This document shows positions 42,121-50,560 of a DNA stretch of 64,000 bases, one piece after another. Made by a program: the position numbers and the translations under genes. How positions within the stretch are numbered: the stretch's first letter is position 1; the number at the start of each line of letters is the position of its first letter. The notes under the pieces were generated by a model, which ran no database searches, was not told the origin of the DNA, and saw only the letters and a list, made by a program, of their open reading frames with translations. Origin of the DNA: Fischerella muscicola SAG 1427-1 = PCC 73103 (GTDB taxonomy: Bacteria; Cyanobacteriota; Cyanobacteriia; Cyanobacteriales; Nostocaceae); the NCBI RefSeq assembly GCF_000317245.1, contig NZ_AJLJ01000215.1, positions 1 to 64,000 on the forward strand, written 5' to 3'.

Positions 42121-42208
42121 GTCTAACAACTGCGCTGCACCGGAACGTACTAACATGGTCGGTTAAGTTGCAAAGGTTGTCTGCGTCCGGTGAGCGCGAC
42201 CGTTAATT
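42121..42208 (+). mobile_element. attC site 2
   Basis: R'' GTCTAAC (42121-42127) and the degenerate R' GTTAATT (42202-42208) bracket an 88-bp site. GCGCTGCACCGGA on the left pairs with TCCGGTGAGCGC on the right, again with one extrahelical G and an unpaired spacer near the R box. The shared CACCGGA/TCCGGTG core with attC 1 shows they belong to one attC family. R' has drifted from GTTRRRY. Confidence 0.8.
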
Positions 42209-42489
42209 GTTAATGATCGCCGCATAAGTACGGACATGCAACCGACCGTATCAGGCCTTTGATCTGTCACACATCCATCACATATTCGATCTGGTTGAAT
42301 AGCAACTTCGTTTTTAATGCTCAAGAGTTGGTACATACCACAAAAATAAGAAAAAATTACTAAAGTTTAAGAAATGTCTAAAAAATAGAGAAACTCTTAT
42401 AAAAGAAGTTAATAAGCACAAATCTACTTGCGACTGTAGTTAGCAGTGGTATCATTCGGGTATTACAAAAAGTAAAGGGCGATTTTATT

Positions 42490-44088
42490 ATGACCAAAGC
42501 ACCTGTTGCTCCCGTGGTGCTAGTCATTTTAGACGGATGGGGCTACTGCGAACAAACAAAAGGAAATGCTATTGCCGCTGCTAAAACTCCGGTAATGGAC
42601 AGCTTATGGGCAGCATATCCGCATACCCTTATCCGCACATCAGGAAAAGCGGTTGGCTTGCCAGAAGGTCAAATGGGCAATTCTGAAGTTGGTCATTTGA
42701 ATATTGGCGCTGGTAGGGTTGTACCCCAAGAGTTGGTACGCATTTCTGATGCGGTAGAAGACGGTTCCATCCTCAAAAACTCAGCACTTGTCAGCATTTG
42801 TCAAGAAGTCCGCAGTCGCAATGGTAAATTGCACATGATTGGACTTTGTTCTGAAGGTGGCGTTCACTCACACATTAGTCATCTGTTTGGACTACTTGAC
42901 TTAGCAAAAACTCAGGAAATATCAGAGATTTGCATACATGCCATTACAGATGGTCGTGATACCACTCCCACAGATGGTGTCAACTCCATCGCGCTGATTC
43001 AAGACTACATCGACCGAATAGGAGTAGGACGTATAGTTACCCTCAGTGGTCGCTATTATGCTATGGATCGCGATCGCCGTTGGGATCGGGTTCAACGCGC
43101 CTACGATGTGATCACACAAGATAATTCTGGGAATGGACACTCTGCGGTGGAAGTTCTGCAAGCATCCTATGCAGAGGGTGTAACAGACGAGTTCATAGCC
43201 CCAGTGAGAATAGCCCCTGGAGCCATAGAACCAGGAGATGGGATCATATTTTTCAACTTCCGTCCAGATCGTGCCAGACAACTCACCCAAGCTTTCGTTA
43301 GTCCAGAATTTAATGGTTTTGAAAGAAAGCTAATCACGCCATTGTCCTTTGCCACCTTTACACAGTACGACCCAGAATTATCAGTAAAGGTTGCCTTTGA
43401 ACCGCAAAACTTGAGTAATATTCTCGGAGAAGTTATTTCTCAGCATCATCTCAAGCAGTTCCGTACCGCCGAAACTGAAAAATATGCCCACGTTACCTAC
43501 TTCTTCAATGGTGGACTAGAAGAACCCTTCCCAGGAGAAGACAGAGAACTGGTTAATAGCCCAATGGTTGCCACCTACGACAAAGCACCGAAGATGTCAG
43601 CCGCAGCAGTTACAGATGTGGCAGTCACAGCGATTGAAAAGGGTATTTACTCGTTAATTGTAATTAATTATGCTAACCCAGACATGGTGGGACACACTGG
43701 TCAGATCCCAGCTACAGTAGAAGCCATTGAAGCTGTAGATCAATGTTTGGCTCACCTATTGACAAGCATAAGCAAAGCAGGAGGTACAGCAATAATTACT
43801 GCTGACCACGGCAACGCCGAATACATGATAGATGAAAATGGCAACCCCTGGACAGCTCATACTACCAATCCAGTTCCTCTAATTGTAGTGGAAGGAGAAC
43901 AAGCGAAAATTCCTGGTCATGGCGGCAATGTGATCTTGCGTGAAGATGGTAAACTAGCAGACATAGCTCCCACGATTTTGCAAATTTTAAAGTTGCCTCA
44001 GCCAACAGAAATGACTGGGCGATCGCTTGTTCAACCAACAGAGTACGATATAGAACTTTCTCGTAAACCTGTGCAAGTGGGACAGTAA
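42490..44088 (+). CDS. gpmI: 2,3-bisphosphoglycerate-independent phosphoglycerate mutase
   Basis: A 532-residue glycolytic/Calvin-linked enzyme that converts 3-phosphoglycerate to 2-phosphoglycerate using two Mn ions. 'VVLVILDGWGYCE' has the first metal Asp. 'MGNSEVGHLNIGAGRVVPQE' at about 60-80 carries the phospho-Ser (Ser 63-65). 'TDGRDTTP', 'DRDRRWDRV' and 'HTGQIPATVEAIEAVD' with 'TADHGNAE' complete the alkaline-phosphatase-superfamily metal sites. It precedes secG by 190 bp on the same strand, an arrangement seen in many cyanobacteria. Confidence 0.97.
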   Translation: MTKAPVAPVVLVILDGWGYCEQTKGNAIAAAKTPVMDSLWAAYPHTLIRTSGKAVGLPEGQMGNSEVGHLNIGAGRVVPQELVRISDAVEDGSILKNSALVSICQEVRSRNGKLHMIGLCSEGGVHSHISHLFGLLDLAKTQEISEICIHAITDGRDTTPTDGVNSIALIQDYIDRIGVGRIVTLSGRYYAMDRDRRWDRVQRAYDVITQDNSGNGHSAVEVLQASYAEGVTDEFIAPVRIAPGAIEPGDGIIFFNFRPDRARQLTQAFVSPEFNGFERKLITPLSFATFTQYDPELSVKVAFEPQNLSNILGEVISQHHLKQFRTAETEKYAHVTYFFNGGLEEPFPGEDRELVNSPMVATYDKAPKMSAAAVTDVAVTAIEKGIYSLIVINYANPDMVGHTGQIPATVEAIEAVDQCLAHLLTSISKAGGTAIITADHGNAEYMIDENGNPWTAHTTNPVPLIVVEGEQAKIPGHGGNVILREDGKLADIAPTILQILKLPQPTEMTGRSLVQPTEYDIELSRKPVQVGQ

Positions 44089-44277
44089 AAAGTTAATAAT
44101 AGTGAATTATGAATGAGAATTTAAGTATGTCGGCACAATGAAACTACTGACGAGGATTGTCACTTGTCATTGGTAAGGGTTTCAATGATGTTTATGTTTC
44201 GTAATATAATTCTGTTTATTTACGCCGATTTACTTAACATAGTTCATAATTCATAATTCACAAACACATTAGCTACT

Positions 44278-44511
44278 ATGACCATTTCTAACGTTGTACA
44301 AGGTATTTGGGTTTTTTCTGCTGTTGCTTTGACCGTTCTAGTATTGTTACATAGCCCCAAAGGAGATGGTATCGGAGCCATTGGTGGACAAGCCCAATTA
44401 TTTAGCAGCACTAAAAGTGCAGAAAAAACATTAAACCAAGTAACATGGGCATTGACAGTCATTTTCCTTGGATTATCTGTTGTTTTGAGCGCTGGTTGGC
44501 TCCCTAAATAA
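44278..44511 (+). CDS. secG: Protein-export membrane protein SecG
   Basis: A 77-residue protein with two membrane segments (about 5-24 and 54-73) and the loop 'LHSPKGDGIGAIGGQAQLFS' that marks SecG. It is the small third subunit of the SecYEG translocase in the plasma and thylakoid membranes. It lies downstream of gpmI. The ATG at 44278 (MTISNVVQGIW) is the natural start. Confidence 0.92.
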   Translation: MTISNVVQGIWVFSAVALTVLVLLHSPKGDGIGAIGGQAQLFSSTKSAEKTLNQVTWALTVIFLGLSVVLSAGWLPK

Positions 44512-44529
44512 ACATAGAAAGTGTAAGGA

Positions 44530-45459
44530 ATGGGGAAGAAGACAAGGGAAACAAGAGGAACTAGGGGACAAGGTGGAGAAGGTGGAAAAGGGAGAAATTT
44601 CTCCCTTTTCCCGATCCCCGATTCCCAATCACCAACCACCAATATCTCAAAAAGTTTTATTTGGCGGCGTTTACTGATATTTACAGGATTGGCTATTATT
44701 ACTGAACTGCTCGTAATCTTAACTAACGTACAGTCCTTTGCCATTTCCCCCTCCATTCCAAGCACACCCCAACCCCATCCCCTACCGTCTACACTGGCGC
44801 AGTGGCAAGATCAAACAAATAGTGGTGACTACTTTTCTCAAGTTGCACCAACGCAAGTAGGTTATTTAGTTTGGTCACAGTTTCCCGTTAAGGTTTACAT
44901 AGAAACACCTCAAGCAATAGATGCTAAACAATCCCAAGCATGGGTTAATAATGTCTTGCAGGCTGTACAAGAGTGGAATGCTTATTTAGCTTTACAAGTA
45001 GTCGAAAACCAGAAATTAGCTGATATTGCGATTTTTAGGAAAAACCCACCACTCCAAAAATTACCCAATAGCAATATTCCCCGTGCGCGTTCCGCCCAAA
45101 CTACTTACGAAGTATATAAAAAACAAGATATTTTATACCATAATTTTACGATCCTGCTCAGTCCAAGTCAAACAGGTATATATCTTTTAGCTGCTGCTCG
45201 CCACGAACTAGGACATGCTTTGGGTATATGGGGACATAGTCAATTAACAAGTGACGCATTATACTTTTCACAAGTTCGCAACCCGCCACTTATTTCTGCA
45301 AGAGATGTGAATACACTGAAGCGGGTTTATGAACAGCCTACAAGTTTAGGGTGGGCTTTACACACAGCAAGTTCAAGAAGTTTCACAAACACAAGAAAAA
45401 ATCGAGAACTTTATCAAGTTGTTAGTTTTCCTTCCTATCTCAATTACCAGCAACAGTGA
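44530..45459 (+). CDS. Matrixin-like zinc metalloprotease, secreted
   Basis: A peptidase with 'RHELGHALGIWGHS', the HExxHxxGxxH zinc motif, near residues 231-245 of the 309-residue frame, and 'YFSQVRNPPLISARDVNTLK' as the loop with the Met-turn region. A hydrophobic segment at about 42-65 looks like a signal anchor. The first 35 codons lie in low-complexity repeat of the AAGGGAAACAAG/GGTGGAAAAGGG kind that is normally intergenic here. The true start is therefore probably nearer codon 40 and not at 44530, but no ATG is available there. It is likely exported and cuts unknown periplasmic proteins. Confidence 0.7.
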   Translation: MGKKTRETRGTRGQGGEGGKGRNFSLFPIPDSQSPTTNISKSFIWRRLLIFTGLAIITELLVILTNVQSFAISPSIPSTPQPHPLPSTLAQWQDQTNSGDYFSQVAPTQVGYLVWSQFPVKVYIETPQAIDAKQSQAWVNNVLQAVQEWNAYLALQVVENQKLADIAIFRKNPPLQKLPNSNIPRARSAQTTYEVYKKQDILYHNFTILLSPSQTGIYLLAAARHELGHALGIWGHSQLTSDALYFSQVRNPPLISARDVNTLKRVYEQPTSLGWALHTASSRSFTNTRKNRELYQVVSFPSYLNYQQQ

Positions 45460-45525
45460 GTTCATTTTGCTCTGTGTAAGTGTGTTTGTGGTTAATATCA
45501 ACATAAGCCGTTCACTCAAATTCAT

Positions 45526-46437
45526 ATGAACCCCAAAATTGCCTGTCAACTATGGGAACTTCTTTGGCGAGATTATAGCAGCAGGGTAAGGTATGCCCAC
45601 ACTTATGCACAAATGATTACTAAAGCGGGTGGTACTGTTGCTAATGATCACATTGCTTTTCGAGCTTTACGTATGGTTGTGGATAGTCCACAAGGTAAAG
45701 TCAACTTGGGGATTGAGTATTTGGGAAAATTTGCCGAAGTTTTAGGTTATGAGGCTGCTGGAGAGTATACATTTAGTGAAACTCATCTCTATGCCCGTCA
45801 TTACCGCCATCCTCAACAAGCAGAATTTGATTTACCCAAGTTGTTTATTAGTGAGTTGATTGTGGATGAGTTACCACCACAAACTATTCAACTTATTCAA
45901 CAAACAGTAAGTGGTGTTAATTTACTAAGTTATTCAGCAATTATTAATAGCTTCAACTATGATAGTGAACGTCTTGCCAAAGAACTCCTGAAAATTTTTA
46001 CCTGTCCTTGGCAACCTCCGCGACGTTCAGTAGTCGAAGAAGTTAATAAAGTTAGTCAATACGGTGCTTGGGTATTATTACATGGTTATGCAGTCAACCA
46101 CTTTACAGGCTATGTTAACCGCCAGAATACCCCAGAGTATCCAGATATTGATGCTACAGCCCGTGGTTTAGCAAAGCTAGGCGTACCGATGAAAGCAGAA
46201 ATTGAAGGGGATGTTAGCTGTGGCTTACGACAAACAGCAACGCAAGCAGTAACAGAGATCGTAACAGTATTAGATGAGTTAACTGATACAGAAATTCAGA
46301 TTCCCTGGACTTACGCTTACTACGAAATAGCCCAGCGCTATATGGTGGAAGCAGAATCAGGAAAAAGAGTTTTGTTTGATGCTTTCTTAGGAAGAAATGC
46401 CCAACAGTTGTTTGAAATGACTCGAATACAGAATTAG
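45526..46437 (+). CDS. DUF1338-family protein
   Basis: A 303-residue protein that matches the DUF1338 family (glyoxalase-like fold; some members are Fe(II) 2-oxoadipate dioxygenase/decarboxylases, HglS). Metal-ligand features are 'NDHIAFRALRM' (the first His, around residue 40) and 'LYARHYRHPQQAEFDLPK' (His around 88-92). Further on come 'LHGYAVNHFTGYVN' and 'AYYEIAQRYMVEA', which holds the conserved Glu. The substrate is unknown. Start ATG at 45526 (MNPKIACQLWELLWRDYSSR) fits the family. Confidence 0.8.
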   Translation: MNPKIACQLWELLWRDYSSRVRYAHTYAQMITKAGGTVANDHIAFRALRMVVDSPQGKVNLGIEYLGKFAEVLGYEAAGEYTFSETHLYARHYRHPQQAEFDLPKLFISELIVDELPPQTIQLIQQTVSGVNLLSYSAIINSFNYDSERLAKELLKIFTCPWQPPRRSVVEEVNKVSQYGAWVLLHGYAVNHFTGYVNRQNTPEYPDIDATARGLAKLGVPMKAEIEGDVSCGLRQTATQAVTEIVTVLDELTDTEIQIPWTYAYYEIAQRYMVEAESGKRVLFDAFLGRNAQQLFEMTRIQN

Positions 46438-46503
46438 TTTGTTAGTTGTTGATTGTTGATTGTTGCTTGTTTGGAAGAACTACAAACTCACAAACATCAA
46501 CAA

Positions 46504-46764
46504 TTAACGATTCTTATCTGCACTTTCATCTATTGATAATTGATACGACTCTAAAATACCACTGCGAATCATTAATGGGGGCCAGATTAATAAGAAAAAA
46601 CTCATCCATGTGATTACAGGAATCGCAATCAGGACTGTTAGCCAGACAATTTTAAATATTATCCAACTACCACTAATCAAGGTTACGCCTGTGAGCATTA
46701 TAGACCAGGGCTGACACCACCAAGGCTTGAATTTCCAAGGACTAATAGGTTTTGTTTGAGACAT
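46504..46764 (-). CDS. Small two-span membrane protein
   Basis: An 86-residue protein with a Trp-rich N-terminus ('SPWKFKPWWCQPWSIMLTGV') and two hydrophobic stretches (about 20-37 and 40-60). The C-terminus is polar ('YQLSIDESADKNR'). A close family of such 'PWWCQPWSI' membrane proteins exists in cyanobacteria, but I know no function. It faces the DUF1338 gene. Confidence 0.65.
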   Translation of the reverse strand: MSQTKPISPWKFKPWWCQPWSIMLTGVTLISGSWIIFKIVWLTVLIAIPVITWMSFFLLIWPPLMIRSGILESYQLSIDESADKNR

Positions 46765-46840
46765 TTACTTCAGTTATCAGTTAGCTAGAGACGCGATTAT
46801 ACTCTTACCTTGAAGCCGCTCTTACCGCATTTGGCTTGGG

Positions 46841-46917
46841 AAAAAGAGGGGAGGCTTAAAGCCCCCTGATTAATCTGTGGGCCAATTGGATCTCTAATAG
46901 AAGCCTCCCCTCTTTTT
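46841..46917. repeat. 17-bp perfect hairpin with 43-nt loop
   Basis: AAAAAGAGGGGAGGCTT (46841-46857) and its exact reverse complement (46901-46917) bracket a 43-bp centre. It lies in a 235-bp spacer that also holds AGAGACGCGAT-type dispersed repeats at 46789-46799 and 46964-46975. The long purine/pyrimidine arms could fold into a stable RNA. The 69-codon frame here is not considered a gene. Confidence 0.65.
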
Positions 46918-47031
46918 CTTTTATTCGCCTCGTTACGAGCGTCTACGCGTCTGTACAATTTATAGAGACGCGATGTTCCTTGGTCTGTACAATTATCAGT
47001 TATCATGATTTACTGTTCCCTGTTCCCTGAT

Positions 47032-47496
47032 TTAATTTTGTTTCCATGCTTCTAAAGATAAGTATTCATTTTGGATGATATCTAGAACTTGAATAGCACC
47101 ACTCGGACTCAAGACACGAAACCAATAAATCGTATCGATGTAATCTATATGATTTTCATAGATTTGTACTGTGTAGTAAGGTGCTTCTGGAGTTGGAGAA
47201 CTCTCAATCTTCGCTGCAACACGTATTTTTCCCTTTGAAAGTTTTTCGATTTCTCTGGCTTTACGTTGTACTTGTGGTAGTTTCCAAACTAAGTTGAGGG
47301 CTGTTTTTTGATCAATTGCTTGGGTAACCTGAGTAATCTTGACACTTTTAGAGGACTTTTGCCCAATCTGCACCTGTTTAGTCTGAAAATATTTACTGTG
47401 ACTTTGAGCAATAGTTGAGTGACAGGTTAACCCGATGAGTAAGGAAGCTGTGACAGGATAACATAGCGATCGCTTGATGAAGCTACCCATAAGCAC
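47032..47496 (-). CDS. Hypothetical exported protein
   Basis: A 154-residue protein with an N-terminal signal peptide (positive start 'MGSFIKRSLCYPVTASLLIG' after one extra Met-Leu, cut site near 'TIAQSHS' at about 28-31). The mature part is soluble with 'QAIDQKTALNLVWKLPQVQR', 'IRVAAKIESSP' and 'YYTVQIYENHIDYIDTIYWF'. It looks like a small periplasmic PepSY-like or NTF2-like fold, but I do not recognise it firmly. Confidence 0.6.
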   Translation of the reverse strand: MLMGSFIKRSLCYPVTASLLIGLTCHSTIAQSHSKYFQTKQVQIGQKSSKSVKITQVTQAIDQKTALNLVWKLPQVQRKAREIEKLSKGKIRVAAKIESSPTPEAPYYTVQIYENHIDYIDTIYWFRVLSPSGAIQVLDIIQNEYLSLEAWKQN

Positions 47497-47550
47497 AATT
47501 GTTTGCTCTTGTTAAAATTTGGTTTTAATTCGTAACATAATTATTTTCCT

Positions 47551-48624
47551 CTATTTATCTACCATTTCCCGGACTAATTGCGCCAATTTCTCAGCACTGT
47601 CAGCAGGTGCAATAGTTTTAGCTTTTTCCCCCATGACTTTTAACTGTTGTGGTGACTGTAACAGGTGCAAAACTTCTGTCTGCAATTTCTCAAGTGTCAA
47701 TTCTGTTTGCTGAAACATTAATGCTGCACCGACTGAGGTAAATACTTTGGCGTTGTAGGTTTGATGGTCTTCAGCTGCAAACGGATAAGGAATTAAAATT
47801 GCAGGCGTACCACACACCGCTAATTCTGTGAGACTACCTGCACCAGAACGACTGATCGCTAAATTTGCGCGTTGTAGTAAGGCTGCCATGTTGCTATAAA
47901 AAGGCAGAGAGATATATTGCGGATGTTTTAAACTTTCTGCTTCTGGATCTTTATCGCCTGTCAAATGTACAACCCAAGCACCAACATCAAACCAAGCTGT
48001 TGCACACTCACGCACCAACTTGTTAATGGCGACTGCGCCTTGACTACCACCAAAGACGACGATCACAGGTACATTTTCAGGAATATCTAAATCTAGTGAT
48101 GCGGCGATCCCCGGTTTGAAAAATTCTGAACGTACCGGAGTACTAGTGTAAATCGTTTTGGCACGGGGTAAATACTTGGCAGCAACTTCAAATCCTATTG
48201 CTACAGCATTACACCAAGGCCCAAAAAAGCGCGTGACTTTTCCTGGTAAAGCATTTGATTCGTGGAGTACTACGGGTATACCTAGCGATCGCGCTGCAAT
48301 TACTACTGGCCCAGCAATATATCCTCCTGTGGTAAATACTCCCTGAAATTGACCATTTTGTAAAATTTTCCTAACTTTAAGAATGGAACTGATCAGTTTA
48401 CTTACAGTCAGTAGCGATGAGATGCCAAAACCTTTTTGAAATCCTTCAACAGAAATAGTATTCAATTTATACTGTTGGGGGACAAGTTGAGTTTCTAGCC
48501 GATTGGGTACACCCAACCATTCGATTTGATAATCTGGCAATTCTTGCGCTAATGCGATCGCTGGAAATAAGTGTCCGCCAGTTCCACTTGCTGCTATCAA
48601 TAATTTTATTGGTGCGTCTGCCAT
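47551..48624 (-). CDS. murG: UDP-GlcNAc:lipid-I N-acetylglucosaminyltransferase
   Basis: A 357-residue membrane-associated GT28 enzyme that adds GlcNAc to lipid I, the last cytoplasmic step of peptidoglycan precursor assembly. 'AASGTGGHLFPAIALAQEL' is the first G-loop, 'GGYIAGPVVIAARSLGIPVV' and 'HESNALPGKVTRF' the acceptor site, 'VVFGGSQGAVAINKLV' the second G-loop, and 'ISRSGAGSLTELAVCGTPAI' the UDP-GlcNAc site. It is a single gene here, not in a division cluster. Confidence 0.96.
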   Translation of the reverse strand: MADAPIKLLIAASGTGGHLFPAIALAQELPDYQIEWLGVPNRLETQLVPQQYKLNTISVEGFQKGFGISSLLTVSKLISSILKVRKILQNGQFQGVFTTGGYIAGPVVIAARSLGIPVVLHESNALPGKVTRFFGPWCNAVAIGFEVAAKYLPRAKTIYTSTPVRSEFFKPGIAASLDLDIPENVPVIVVFGGSQGAVAINKLVRECATAWFDVGAWVVHLTGDKDPEAESLKHPQYISLPFYSNMAALLQRANLAISRSGAGSLTELAVCGTPAILIPYPFAAEDHQTYNAKVFTSVGAALMFQQTELTLEKLQTEVLHLLQSPQQLKVMGEKAKTIAPADSAEKLAQLVREMVDK

Positions 48625-48782
48625 TTACTCACTACCATGTCAACGCTTAGTTTCACTAAGATAAAACAATTTCCTTACCTTGTTGTAAACTGTTTCGGAA
48701 TTTAATCTACAACAGCTTTACTCTATGGATTTGATTTGAAAACAGAAATCTCTTTTGTAGTCAAACTACCAATTTAATACCA

Positions 48783-49595
48783 ATGCGTAGACTGCTTATC
48801 CTACTCTTTAAACGCCAATCACGCTTCTCATCCAGCCGTTGGATACTTTTGTTACTACTCACTGTTGGTTTTACAACTGGTTGGAAATGCGCTCAAGCTA
48901 GCACATCACCGAATGCACCCCCTGAACTCAATAACCTATTGACGCAAATTGATACAGCAGCAAACCAACGTAATGTCAAAGGAGTGATGCAGTTTTACAG
49001 TCCCAACTTCACGCATGGGGATGGATTAAATTATCAAAGTATGGAACAAGCTTTGAATACATTGTGGAAACAATATCCCCAACTCAAATACAGTACGCAG
49101 CTGCAATCTTGGAAACCTCAAGGTAATGTAATCGTCGCTGATACGGTGACGAAAATAACTGGCTTACCTTCCCCGAACAATAATAATATGGCTTTATCAG
49201 CCACAATTACATCACGTCAGCAAATTTCTGGGGGAAAAGTCATTCGCCAAGATATCTTGTCAGAACGTACTCAAGTTACTGCTGGTAGTCAACCACCACA
49301 AATTGATTTTAAATTGCCACAACAGGTTAAAGTTGGTCAGCAATACAGCTTTGATGCGATCGTCCAAGAACCTCTAGGCGAAGATTATATTTTGGGAACA
49401 GCTTTGGAAGAACCAATCAAAGCAAACAAATATCTCAGTCCTACACCCGTAGATTTAGAGTTACTCTCATCTGGTGGTATTTTCAAAGTTGGTAAAGCAC
49501 CCTTAACTCCTGGTGGTCAATGGGTTTCGGCGGTGATCATGCGTGGAGATGGTATGACAATGATCACTCAACGAATGCAAGTAGTGACAAAATAA
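48783..49595 (+). CDS. Exported NTF2-like protein
   Basis: A 270-residue protein with a signal peptide (positive start, hydrophobic 'WILLLLLTVGFTTGWKCAQA', cut near residue 41). Residues about 45-150 ('PELNNLLTQIDTAANQRNVK' and 'GVMQFYSPNFTHGDGLNYQS') have the SnoaL/NTF2-like fold. The C-terminal half is beta-rich ('QVKVGQQYSFDAIVQEPLGE'). The ligand is unknown. It stands alone after the divergent murG gene. Confidence 0.7.
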   Translation: MRRLLILLFKRQSRFSSSRWILLLLLTVGFTTGWKCAQASTSPNAPPELNNLLTQIDTAANQRNVKGVMQFYSPNFTHGDGLNYQSMEQALNTLWKQYPQLKYSTQLQSWKPQGNVIVADTVTKITGLPSPNNNNMALSATITSRQQISGGKVIRQDILSERTQVTAGSQPPQIDFKLPQQVKVGQQYSFDAIVQEPLGEDYILGTALEEPIKANKYLSPTPVDLELLSSGGIFKVGKAPLTPGGQWVSAVIMRGDGMTMITQRMQVVTK

Positions 49596-49610
49596 TTTAG
49601 TCATTAGTAG

Positions 49611-49632
49611 AGACGCGATGTTCCTCGCGTCT
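49611..49632. repeat. Short dispersed hairpin repeat
   Basis: AGACGCGA and TCGCGTCT, exact complements, close a six-base loop. The preceding TAGAG and following CTATACAATT match the repeats at 46945-46990, so this is a dispersed palindromic family that occurs three times in the window. Confidence 0.7.
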
Positions 49633-49740
49633 ATACAATTGTCCTTTGTCCTGATTCAAAACTCCAGAGTAAGTAGTTCTACTCCAACTACATAATGACT
49701 AATGACCAATGACCAGTGACCAATGACAAATAACTCAACC

Positions 49741-50523
49741 ATGCTTTCTCTACAAAATCAAATCGTTCTAATTACTGGTGCGAGTAGCGGTATTGGTGCT
49801 GCTTGTGCCAAAGTGTTTGCTAGTGCTGGCGCAAAATTGATTTTAGCGGCGCGACGTCAAGAACGTTTACAGAAATTAGCAGATAGTCTTGTAGAGACTT
49901 ACAATGTCACGTCTGGTCAGATACATTTATTACAGTTAGATGTACGCGATCGCTCTGCTGTTGAATCTGCTATATCCAGTCTTCCTAGCGCTTGGTCAGA
50001 AATTGATATTCTGATCAATAATGCCGGTTTAAGTCGTGGTTTAGACAAACTGCATGAGGGTAAATTTGAGGATTGGGAAGAAATGATTGATACCAATATC
50101 AAAGGTTTACTTTACCTCAGTCGTTATGTTGTCCCTGGAATGGTAAGTCGCGATCGCGGTCATGTGATCAATATTGGTTCGATCGCTGGCTATCAAACTT
50201 ATCCTGGTGGTAACGTTTATTGTGGTACAAAAGCAGCAGTCAGAGCGATTTCTGAAGGCTTAAAACAAGATTTGTTGGGAACTTCAGTTAAAGTCACTTC
50301 TGTTGACCCTGGTATGGTAGAAACAGAATTTAGCGAAGTGCGGTTTCACGGTGATACAGAACGCGCTGACAAGGTTTACCAAGGAGTCACCCCCCTGACT
50401 GGTGAGGATGTCGCTGATGTGGTCTTTTTTTGCGCTACCCGACGAACTCATGTCAATATTAATCAAGTAATATTGATGCCTGTTGATCAAGCTAGCACCA
50501 CACTTGTAAATCGTCGTAATTAA
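49741..50523 (+). CDS. Short-chain dehydrogenase/reductase
   Basis: A 260-residue SDR. 'VLITGASSGIGAACAKVFAS' is the cofactor loop, 'ILINNAGLSRG' the NNAG strand, and 'VINIGSIAGYQTYPGGNVYC' holds the Ser, with Tyr-x-x-x-Lys in 'YCGTKAAVR'. It resembles the YdfG/serine-3-dehydrogenase group. I choose ATG 49741 (MLSLQNQIVLITG); the earlier ATG at 49723 comes from an intergenic ATGACCA repeat. Substrate unknown. Confidence 0.9.
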   Translation: MLSLQNQIVLITGASSGIGAACAKVFASAGAKLILAARRQERLQKLADSLVETYNVTSGQIHLLQLDVRDRSAVESAISSLPSAWSEIDILINNAGLSRGLDKLHEGKFEDWEEMIDTNIKGLLYLSRYVVPGMVSRDRGHVINIGSIAGYQTYPGGNVYCGTKAAVRAISEGLKQDLLGTSVKVTSVDPGMVETEFSEVRFHGDTERADKVYQGVTPLTGEDVADVVFFCATRRTHVNINQVILMPVDQASTTLVNRRN

Positions 50524-50560
50524 AATAAATAATTGTTAAGAGTATTCAGTCGTTATCATC

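Larger units (their letters stand above)
40534..42202 (+). mobile_element. Integron gene cassette 2 (oxidoreductase and HxlR regulator)
   Basis: A 1,669-bp cassette from TTAGAC to the G of the second R' box. It carries two genes in opposite orientation, so it must have its own promoters. The 5' heptamer GTTAGAC is complementary at all seven positions to GTCTAAC, the R'' box of its own attC at 42121-42127. Confidence 0.8.

Noticed and set aside
46797-47006. 69-codon minus-strand ORF
   Set aside because: It runs through dispersed repeats and a 17-bp hairpin; composition is not protein-like.
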